Shown piece by piece: positions 57,582 to 64,000 of a stretch of DNA of 64,000 nucleotides (positions are counted from its first letter, which is position 1; every line of letters starts with the position of its first letter). The DNA lies in NCBI GenBank assembly GCA_951812895.1, contig OX638333.1:4072001-4136000 (forward strand), in the 5' to 3' direction. Below the pieces are notes generated by a model, which saw only the letters and a list, made by a program, of their open reading frames with translations, made no database searches and was not told the DNA's origin. Position numbers and translations under genes: made by a program. This DNA is from an uncultured Roseovarius sp. (GTDB lineage: Bacteria; Pseudomonadota; Alphaproteobacteria; Rhodobacterales; Rhodobacteraceae).

Positions 57582-57588
57582 ATTCCGG

Positions 57589-58101
57589 CTAATCCACTCC
57601 CAAAGGTGATCTCGCGCGGTGCAGAGCGTCCTCTATTTCCGGCAGTAGGTTCAAGCGCTCTTCCTCTGACAAAAACGCTCCAATCTCAACTTCCCGGTCA
57701 CTTCCGGTCAAAGTCAGATAATGGGAGACCGGGCCACCTTTGTGGTGAATATGTGCTTTTACCCAATAGGTTAGCGCATCCCAATGGCGCACACGACCAT
57801 CAGGTTCTGTACGGCACAGCCCTGTTTTAGCCCGGCCAATTGTTAAAACCTCGTGTTGGCGCGCGTCACGATAGGATCGTTCCAATCCCCACCAGATTGC
57901 TAACACAGCACCTATCAGGAATGGCAGCAATCCCCACATTGCCCCGGTTCCCAGAAAGGCCAGTAGGGGCAGACAGATCATCGCAAACGTTCCCAGAACA
58001 AAGGCGGCAAAACCACGCCTTGGCAGCGACCGATATGGCCACAGATGCAGCTGGTCTGTGATTTGCTCGTTTTGATGCGGTCTGGACCATTCGTAGGGCA
58101 T
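57589..58101 (-). CDS. DUF2244 membrane protein
   Basis: 170 aa with two adjacent membrane helices (about 28-75) and a C-terminal soluble part (VLTIGRAKTGLCRTEPDGRVRHWDALTYWVKAHIHHKGG). Matches DUF2244; no known function. Ends 8 bp from the convergent YqeY stop. Confidence 0.83.
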   Translation of the reverse strand: MPYEWSRPHQNEQITDQLHLWPYRSLPRRGFAAFVLGTFAMICLPLLAFLGTGAMWGLLPFLIGAVLAIWWGLERSYRDARQHEVLTIGRAKTGLCRTEPDGRVRHWDALTYWVKAHIHHKGGPVSHYLTLTGSDREVEIGAFLSEEERLNLLPEIEDALHRARSPLGVD

Positions 58102-58152
58102 AGGGATTATCTAGCAGGACGGAGACACAAATAAAGGGGCTGTTTGCCCGGA

Positions 58153-58590
58153 TCAGACTTCCATCCAGATCGTGACCGGGCCATCGTTGATCAACGAGAC
58201 CTTCATATCTGCGCCAAACCTGCCCGTTTCCACCGGCACGCCCTGCTGGGCCAGCTGCTCGGCAAAGTATTCATATAGCTTGTGGCCTTCCTCTGGAGCC
58301 GCAGCGGAGGAATATCCCGGTCTGTTTCCACGTGATGTGTCAGCAGCCAAGGTAAACTGGCTGACCACCAAGGCACTTCCGCCTATATCCAAAACAGAAT
58401 GGTTCATTTTACCACCATCGTCAGTAAAGATACGGGTTTTCGCTATCTTAGCAGCAAGCCGGTCCGCTTCTGCCTGGGTATCGCCCTGCATCGCGCAAAC
58501 CAGGACCAACAGCCCCTGCCCCGTCTGGCCAATCACCTCACCGTCGACCGCAACCTGCGCCTCGCTGACCCGTTGTAACAATGCCCGCAT
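58153..58590 (-). CDS. dtd: D-aminoacyl-tRNA deacylase
   Basis: 145 aa. [21 protein letters not shown] at the start, the SQFTLAAD motif and the late NDGPVT Gly-Pro motif are those of DTD. It hydrolyses D-amino acids from mischarged tRNA. Same strand as the DUF2244 gene, 51 bp away. Confidence 0.95.
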   Translation of the reverse strand: MRALLQRVSEAQVAVDGEVIGQTGQGLLVLVCAMQGDTQAEADRLAAKIAKTRIFTDDGGKMNHSVLDIGGSALVVSQFTLAADTSRGNRPGYSSAAAPEEGHKLYEYFAEQLAQQGVPVETGRFGADMKVSLINDGPVTIWMEV

Positions 58591-58674
58591 GTAAATTCCC
58601 CTATTCGTCTCTTAACATCTAAGAAATCATTGTTCACAACAGCCCAACACTGTCTTTGTACTCTCTCATCGGGA

Positions 58675-59697
58675 ATGGTAGAAGACCCCATGCATGATCG
58701 ATCTTTTGTGCCACGCGGCGCTGCCAGTTTTCACGTTTCCTATGACGGGCCGCCAAAGGACTACTACTTTCTGCTGCTCCCGAAACTGACATTGCTGGCG
58801 TTTACGTCAGCGTTAGAACCTTTGCGCATTGCCAATCAGATCACAAATCGCGAACTTTACCGTTGGTACGTGATGACCGAAGATGACGGGTCTGTTTTAT
58901 GTTCCTGTGGGGTCAAAATTACACCTGATACCGACCTGAAGGACGTTCCCCGAACCGGATCTGCCTTTGTTTGCGCTGGCATAGAACCATCCGAAACGGT
59001 GAGCCAGCGAACTATTAACTGGATCAGCCGGCAACGGGCTTTTGGGTGCAAGGTTGGCGGGATTTGCACCGGGGCTTTTGCGCTGGCCCGGGCGGGACTG
59101 CTGAAAAACAAGCGCTTCACCCTGCATTGGGAAAACCAGCCAGCATTCAAAGAGTTGTTCCTTGAATTAGAACCCTCTGAAAACCTGTATGAGAATGATG
59201 AAGGATTACTAACCTGCGGCGGCGGAAGCGCTGCGACGGATATGATGTTGAACATTATTGAACGTGATCACGGCAAGGAACTGGCGATGATCGTGGCAGA
59301 CATGTGTTTGCACTCACGATCAGATAACCGTGCGGCACCTCAGCGTTCTGCATATGCATCCGCTCTGGGCAGTCGCAACCCCCGCTTGATAGCGGCCATC
59401 GAGTTTATGAATGAACATTTGGAAGATCCTGTTGAAATGGGCGATGTTGCCAAACACATCAATATTTCTCGGCGTCAGCTTGAGCGGCTGTTCAACCGGT
59501 ATCTATCTGATACTCCAGCACAATTTTATCTTGAACTGCGCATAACCCGCGCGCATGCTCTGTTGAACGAGACCAATATGACCGTGGGTCAGATCGCAGT
59601 GGCAACCGGGTTCACTTCGTCTTCGCAACTGTCGCAGCGGTTCCGCAAACGGTTTGGCAAATCACCCAGCACTTACCGCAAAAGCTGGACCAATTAA
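58675..59697 (+). CDS. GlxA-type AraC family regulator
   Basis: 340 aa from the ATG at 58675 (58690 is also possible). An N-terminal DJ-1/PfpI-like domain (about 22-205) has GGICTGAFALARAGLL at the nucleophile elbow, and a C-terminal pair of AraC helix-turn-helix motifs (about 245-340) follows. The best-known relatives, GbdR and CdhR, control glycine betaine and carnitine catabolism. That is relevant given the methylated-compound genes in this window, but no target adjoins it. Confidence 0.87.
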   Translation: MVEDPMHDRSFVPRGAASFHVSYDGPPKDYYFLLLPKLTLLAFTSALEPLRIANQITNRELYRWYVMTEDDGSVLCSCGVKITPDTDLKDVPRTGSAFVCAGIEPSETVSQRTINWISRQRAFGCKVGGICTGAFALARAGLLKNKRFTLHWENQPAFKELFLELEPSENLYENDEGLLTCGGGSAATDMMLNIIERDHGKELAMIVADMCLHSRSDNRAAPQRSAYASALGSRNPRLIAAIEFMNEHLEDPVEMGDVAKHINISRRQLERLFNRYLSDTPAQFYLELRITRAHALLNETNMTVGQIAVATGFTSSSQLSQRFRKRFGKSPSTYRKSWTN

Positions 59698-59779
59698 CGT
59701 ACCAGCAGGCGGCTATTTGTTCTTTTGCTCCGCTCTCAGCTTTCGCAATCTTTCAAACCAGCCCATGCCAACCCGTATT

Positions 59780-60571
59780 CTACTTTTTTGACCGGCGTCT
59801 TTTGGGAATCGGGCGATCATCTTTTGCAAATTCAGCTTCCGCCTTAATCCCTAATTGATCCTTAAGAACCCGTGCGCGGACCTCCAACACCTCCCCGGAT
59901 TTGAGCTGTCCCAGCTGGAACGGGCCATAGGAAACACGGATCAAACGGTTAACAGACAAGCCTACATATTCCATAGCCCGGCGGATTTCACGGTTCTTAC
60001 CCTCTCTGATGGACACAGTCGCCCAGGCGTTGGCCCCTTGTTGGCGGTCCAGTGTCACGACCATTGGCTGAAACCGTTCTCCGTCGATGGTAAGTCCCTG
60101 ACGGAGCGGCTCAAATGTAGCATCCGTTGGACGCCCTTTGATCCGTACCCGGTATTTGCGTAACCAGCCAGTAGAGGGCAGTTCCAGTTTGCGCTTAACG
60201 CCACCATCATTGGTCAGCAGCAGTAACCCTTCGGAATTCAGGTCAAGCCGACCAACCGTCATTACCCGGGGCAGATCAGCGGGCAGATCGTCATAAATTG
60301 TTGGCCTGCCCTGCTCGTCCTTGGTGGTGGTGACAAGGCCGGTGGGCTTGTTGAACAGCCACAATCGGGACGGCTCTGGTGCGCTCAGATCGCGGCCATC
60401 GACATTGATGACATCACGCTCTGTCACGTTAAGTGCAGCGCGGTCGATCACCTTGCCATTTACCTGTACACGGCCCACTTCGATCATGCGTTCGGCTTCA
60501 CGCCGGCTGGCGACGCCGGCGCGCGCTATAACCTTGGCGATCCGTTCGCCCGGAGGAGTTTTTTGAGTCAT
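59780..60571 (-). CDS. rRNA pseudouridine synthase, RluB/RsuA family
   Basis: 263 aa. N-terminal S4 domain (ERIAKVIARAGVASRREAERMI), then the catalytic domain with GRLDLNSEGLLLLTNDG (catalytic Asp) and REGKNREIRRAM. It isomerises a uridine of 23S rRNA. RluB or RluE/RsuA cannot be separated with certainty by eye; the length and basic tail favour RluB. Confidence 0.92.
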   Translation of the reverse strand: MTQKTPPGERIAKVIARAGVASRREAERMIEVGRVQVNGKVIDRAALNVTERDVINVDGRDLSAPEPSRLWLFNKPTGLVTTTKDEQGRPTIYDDLPADLPRVMTVGRLDLNSEGLLLLTNDGGVKRKLELPSTGWLRKYRVRIKGRPTDATFEPLRQGLTIDGERFQPMVVTLDRQQGANAWATVSIREGKNREIRRAMEYVGLSVNRLIRVSYGPFQLGQLKSGEVLEVRARVLKDQLGIKAEAEFAKDDRPIPKRRRSKK

Positions 60572-60728
60572 ACCGGCGGCTTACGTCCCGTCACCCCTGT
60601 CGCGCAACCGAAAAACGGGTTGTTTGTGATATTACTGACAATCACCAGGCATGGCGACGCATGGAGAATTAACCCGTTAAGCCCTTCAAAACACTTGCCT
60701 TTAAGTGCCCAAACAGGCATGGAAAGAT

Positions 60729-61196
60729 ATGCAGTTCAACAGCCATATGGACACGGCCCTGTCAGAAGCCCGCCTAGCGGCGGAGCGGGGTGAGGTTCCT
60801 GTGGGGGCGGCGATTGCAGATGCCAAAGGGCGGCTGGTGGCGCAGGCGGGGAACCGGATGCGAGAGCTGAAGGATCCCACGGCGCATGCTGAAATTGCCG
60901 TTATTCGCGCCGCCTGTGACAAGCTGAAAACAGAGCGGTTACAGGGATTTAGCCTGTACGTAACGTTGGAGCCTTGTGCGATGTGTGCCGGGGCGGTTGC
61001 GGCGGCGAGAATTGCGCGGCTTTACTATGGAGCGGCCGATCCCAAATCGGGTGGCGTCGCCCATGGGGCCAAGGTGTTCACACATCCCCAATGCCATCAT
61101 GTCCCTGAAATTTATGACGGAATTTCTGCTGAAGCTTCCGAAAATCTGCTAAGGCAGTTTTTTCGCGACAGGCGGGCAGATAAGGCAAAGACCTGA
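60729..61196 (+). CDS. tadA: tRNA-specific adenosine deaminase
   Basis: 155 aa. Zinc motifs HAE (in DPTAHAEIAVI) and PCAMC. It converts A34 to inosine in tRNA-Arg(ACG). The ATG at 60729 is preferred. Divergent from the rluB-type gene, as is usual in Rhodobacterales. Confidence 0.95.
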   Translation: MQFNSHMDTALSEARLAAERGEVPVGAAIADAKGRLVAQAGNRMRELKDPTAHAEIAVIRAACDKLKTERLQGFSLYVTLEPCAMCAGAVAAARIARLYYGAADPKSGGVAHGAKVFTHPQCHHVPEIYDGISAEASENLLRQFFRDRRADKAKT

Positions 61197-61277
61197 CCCC
61201 AGAAACCGCCAAAACAGGGGGGTGATATCCGTACACAACCCGTGCACCCCCTGTACACCGCCGCAGCGCAGCATTTG

Positions 61278-62198
61278 TCATCGCCGTAAAACAAGCAATC
61301 CGGCACCGATGATCATCACCATGCCCGCCAGTGACGTGCCATTAGGCAAAATTGCAAAAACCACGGCATCCCATATCACAACGAAAACCAGATAGCTGTA
61401 TTCAAATGTCGCCACTGTCGAGGGTGGTGCTGCCTGGTATGCCCCGGCAAGCAGGATGTAGATCACCACGCTCAATGCCGCCAGAAATCCGAGTATCATC
61501 CATTCTGATGGTCCAACCGATGCCCATGTTCCCAAGATATAAGGATAGGCCTGCACGAGAGCCGGGTCAGGCTGGATAACCAATACCGTCGCACTGACCA
61601 AAAGGCCCGAGGTGAGCATCACCAAATTCACAGACATGGCCATGACGGTCAACGGCACCTTCTGGCATTTTGCACGTGTCGTGATGTGGGCACAGGCATA
61701 AAAAGCAGCGCCGCAGAGCGGCAATATCGCCCAAAAGGAAAACGCGTCTGTTCCCGGCTGAAGCAAAAGGACGACACCGGCAAAGCCGATGAAAACAGCA
61801 CACCAACCACGTGGGCCTACCGGCTCACCAATCACATACGCCGAAAGCAACGTTACAAATATCGGTGCAACGTAATTGGCCGCCCCAACGGTCGACAGAT
61901 TCAGAAACGGAATCGCGGCATAAAATCCCAAAAAAGTCATTGTCAGGAACACCGAACGCAGCAGCACCCATTTTTCTAAAGCATCAGCCAGAATACTGTG
62001 GTGTCTGCCCTGGGTCCACGCGAGCAAGAACAACATCGGCAGCATCAACATCCCACGCAGCGCGAAAATCTGACCGAATGTCAGTGCATTGGAGAAGAGT
62101 TTGAACACCACATCCTGAACTGAGATTGAGAACGCGACAGCCACCACCAAAATGACGCCGCGTGTGATGTTCTGAGGCCGTGCCTGTTCGTCAATCAT
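61278..62198 (-). CDS. DMT superfamily (EamA) transporter
   Basis: 306 aa, ten helices, two EamA repeats (FALRGMLMLPMLFLLAW; AANYVAPIFVTLLSAYVIGEPVGPRG). Divergent from a LysR gene with a dyad in the gap, so it is probably under its control. Substrate unknown. Confidence 0.9.
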   Translation of the reverse strand: MIDEQARPQNITRGVILVVAVAFSISVQDVVFKLFSNALTFGQIFALRGMLMLPMLFLLAWTQGRHHSILADALEKWVLLRSVFLTMTFLGFYAAIPFLNLSTVGAANYVAPIFVTLLSAYVIGEPVGPRGWCAVFIGFAGVVLLLQPGTDAFSFWAILPLCGAAFYACAHITTRAKCQKVPLTVMAMSVNLVMLTSGLLVSATVLVIQPDPALVQAYPYILGTWASVGPSEWMILGFLAALSVVIYILLAGAYQAAPPSTVATFEYSYLVFVVIWDAVVFAILPNGTSLAGMVMIIGAGLLVLRR

Positions 62199-62220
62199 TG
62201 TCGTGCGTTCCGTTATCCAG

Positions 62221-62259
62221 ACACTGCTATGATCTGTAACTTATGCGGTAGCGCAGTGT
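62221..62259. promoter_or_regulatory. Inverted repeat in the EamA/lysR divergent gap
   Basis: ACACTGC-N25-GCAGTGT, a perfect 7-bp dyad between the divergent transporter and LysR genes. It could be a LysR binding site; symmetry and position are the only evidence. Confidence 0.35.
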
Positions 62260-62306
62260 TTGAATATGCATTGGAAATCAAACCCATTGTTTGGCATTGT
62301 TAAATA

Positions 62307-63266
62307 ATGGAGCGTGCACCCGTACATGGAATCGAAGTATTTCTGACAATTGTTCAGGAAGGATCACTGCGAGCCGCAGCCCGTGCATTAGGTGTGGGCG
62401 CTCCGGCGGTCAGTCTCCAGCTAAAGGCGCTGGAAGAAAAGATGGGTGTTGGCCTCATTCATCGCACAACCCGCAGTATCAAGCTGACCGAAGCGGGTCA
62501 GGTCCTGTTCGAAGCTGCCGCCCCGGCCTATCGCGATATGATTTATGCGGTGAAGAAAACCAAAGAAACCGGGCAATCCGCCCAAGGCACATTGCGGTTA
62601 AGCCTGTCCCGGGGGGCTTACATGACCGCCGTGACCCCCGTGCTGGAAAAGTTTCAGGCCGAAAACCCCGGGATTAACCTGGACCTGTCGTGGAACGAAG
62701 AGCTGGTTGATATCATCAAAGAAGGGTTTCACGCAGGTATCCGGCTAGGGGATATTCTGTCGCCGGATATGGTGGGGGTTCGGCTGACACCGCCATTGAC
62801 CACTGTTTTCACTGCCGCGCCGTCCTACCTGGAACGGCATGGTTGTCCAAAGCGACCCCGGGACCTGTTGGATCACAGCTGCATTCGTTACAGGCTGCCG
62901 ACAGCAAAAAAGATCGCAGATTGGGTATTTATCGAAGACGGGCAGGAAAAAGTGGTCAATCCACCGACACGGTTGGTCTTTGATCACATAACCGGGGTTA
63001 TTCAGGCGACCCGTGAAGGGCATGGGATTGGGTTTTCGCTGCACGCGACGGTTGAGGAGCATCTGAATTCAGGAGATCTTGTTCAGGTTCTTGAGCCTTA
63101 TACGCAGCAGTATCCGCCGTTCTACCTGTACTATCCCGAACAGAACCGGCGCGTTGAATGTCTGCGCCTGTTCATTGATTGCCTTGTTACGAACCGCGAC
63201 CGCAATGCAAAATTGGCGAAGCAGACGAAAACCTCAAAGGCCGATCATCTGTCTGGTCTGAGATAA
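62307..63266 (+). CDS. LysR family regulator
   Basis: 319 aa with N-terminal winged helix (SLRAAARALGVGAPAVSLQLKALEEKMG) and a LysR substrate-binding domain of the CrgA-like branch. Likely regulator of the divergent EamA exporter. Its 3' end overlaps the convergent SnoaL-like gene by 22 bp. Confidence 0.9.
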   Translation: MERAPVHGIEVFLTIVQEGSLRAAARALGVGAPAVSLQLKALEEKMGVGLIHRTTRSIKLTEAGQVLFEAAAPAYRDMIYAVKKTKETGQSAQGTLRLSLSRGAYMTAVTPVLEKFQAENPGINLDLSWNEELVDIIKEGFHAGIRLGDILSPDMVGVRLTPPLTTVFTAAPSYLERHGCPKRPRDLLDHSCIRYRLPTAKKIADWVFIEDGQEKVVNPPTRLVFDHITGVIQATREGHGIGFSLHATVEEHLNSGDLVQVLEPYTQQYPPFYLYYPEQNRRVECLRLFIDCLVTNRDRNAKLAKQTKTSKADHLSGLR

Positions 63267-63616
63267 AACACTTTTGAGACTATCGCCCATCTGCCCTCTT
63301 TATAAAGCAGAGTGAGGTGGTCGTCGAAATGCATCCCAAGCCAGATATCTTCGACATGAATAGTAGCAACATCGCCCGTGACCGAGATGGATTTTATCTC
63401 GAACCAGGGCGATGGGTCGGGGGTTTCGACAGCATCTGCAACACCCTTGATAAAGGCTTCGCGATTGTCCCATTCCAAACCGCCATCGAAATGCCCAATA
63501 CAGCATGAATTTTCGTGCATGGCTTCGCGCAACTTTGCCGGATCATTCTGGCACATGCCCTCGATATAAGTTTTGACGGTTTCAGAAATGGCGGTGAAAC
63601 TGGGTAATTCAGACAA
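63245..63616 (-). CDS. NTF2/SnoaL-fold protein (lumazine-binding-like)
   Basis: 123 aa cone-shaped alpha+beta barrel protein of the putative lumazine-binding/SnoaL type (YIEGMCQNDPAKLREAMHENSCCIGHFDGG; VEDIWLGMHFDDHLTLLYKEGRWAIVSKVF). Small proteins of this fold are enzymes or ligand binders with little general assignment. It follows the metallo-hydrolase gene on the same strand, 42 bp away. Confidence 0.8.
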   Translation of the reverse strand: MSELPSFTAISETVKTYIEGMCQNDPAKLREAMHENSCCIGHFDGGLEWDNREAFIKGVADAVETPDPSPWFEIKSISVTGDVATIHVEDIWLGMHFDDHLTLLYKEGRWAIVSKVFYLRPDR

Positions 63617-63658
63617 GGTTGGTTAACTCCATCAATGCGCGTTCGAATCTGCGGGCGA

Positions 63659-64000
63659 TCAAATTTCAATCGCCTGCATGACCTCTGGCTCTATCACCCG
63701 AACACCAGGTAAGGCCGCAACAAGCGTCTCTGCCGATTGTTCAAGGATCGGGAATGTCCGGTAATGGCAGGGGATTACCGTTTTGAAATCAAAGAATGTT
63801 TTTGCGGCATAGCCTGCGCGGTGCATATCCATCGTGAAATGGCCACCCGTGCACAAAATCCCGATATCGGGCGCATGCAGGGCATTGAATACGCCCATAT
63901 CCGCCATCACATCGGTATCGCCGGACAGGTAAATCACATGGCCTTCACCCGCTATCATGTAACCACATTCTGTGCCCGGTACGTTTGGCCCGTTTTCTCC
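63659..64000 (-). CDS. Metallo-beta-lactamase-fold hydrolase (UPF0173-like), partial
   Basis: The frame stays open to the right edge, so the N-terminal part with the HxHxDH site is outside the window. The visible part has TECGYMI, IYLSGDTDVMADM (the metal-binding Asp in SGDT), CTGGHFTMD and a C-terminal IPCHYRTF with a metal-binding His. This fits the UPF0173 metal-dependent hydrolase group. Function undetermined. Confidence 0.82.
   Translation of the reverse strand, partial: GENGPNVPGTECGYMIAGEGHVIYLSGDTDVMADMGVFNALHAPDIGILCTGGHFTMDMHRAGYAAKTFFDFKTVIPCHYRTFPILEQSAETLVAALPGVRVIEPEVMQAIEI

Noticed and set aside
61213-61257. Terminator between tadA and the EamA gene
   Set aside because: An ACAGGGGG/CCCCCTGT stem exists, but it has a bulge, a long loop and no T-run.

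Overview
The window looks like the chromosome of a marine alphaproteobacterium of the Rhodobacteraceae (roseobacter) type. The basis is gene content: ectoine-catabolism genes of the eutBCD/asnC/ssd/atf kind, a DddP-like DMSP-lyase-family protein, a TRAP transporter, folB-folP, an aa3-type ctaD standing alone, and many short convergent or 4-bp-overlapping gene pairs. The species cannot be named from the sequence.

Layout. (1) 1-11.9 kb is a catabolic region. It holds the end of an ectoine-hydrolase-like M24 protein and then, on the minus strand, dctP-dctQ-dctM, an N,N-dimethylformamidase-like enzyme, an IS1111-type insertion, a semialdehyde dehydrogenase and a class III aminotransferase. A LysR regulator diverges from dctP. 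(2) 11.9-24.3 kb is an accessory block bounded by two identical 75-bp direct repeats. It holds a second IS1111-type element, an ankyrin-cytochrome c fusion, a large ankyrin protein, a LysR regulator and a plus-strand operon: luciferase-like monooxygenase, two short-chain dehydrogenases, a non-pyrrolysine MttB-family methyltransferase and the DddP-like enzyme. A degenerate intergenic motif (GAATG-N8-GGGCCG) recurs only in the gene-free gaps of this block. (3) 24.3-29.6 kb holds a secreted protein plus DUF6502-type pair, a YHS protein, and a decayed ectoine operon in which asnC, eutD and eutC are intact, eutB is reduced to its 3' end and eutE is missing. (4) 29.6-38.5 kb holds two glycosyltransferases, secreted proteins of unknown role, tRNA-Leu(GAG), lipB, a second ankyrin-cytochrome c fusion, a saccharopine-dehydrogenase-like protein and a DCC-family protein. 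(5) 38.5-64 kb is mostly housekeeping: cytochrome c, ctaD, folB, folP, ilvC, tandem Lrp regulators, an aminotransferase split by one in-frame stop, ubiH-type hydroxylase, carA, yqeY, dtd, an rluB-type pseudouridine synthase and tadA, mixed with transporters and regulators. The last gene runs off the right edge.

How genes may work together. The ssd and atf genes at the left and eutB'-eutC-eutD-asnC at 26.6-29.6 kb share the strand and relative order of a roseobacter ectoine operon, but about 22 kb of other DNA separates them. The deacetylase EutE and most of EutB are absent, so the pathway as seen here is incomplete. The plus-strand operon at 18.4-23.8 kb combines C1/methyl-transfer, flavin-oxygenase, dehydrogenase and DMSP-lyase-type chemistry. 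I know of no characterised pathway with this set, and it is the best candidate for undescribed metabolism. Both IS elements keep intact catalytic residues, subterminal inverted repeats and roughly 220-230 bp non-coding right ends, where IS1111-type guide RNAs are expected.
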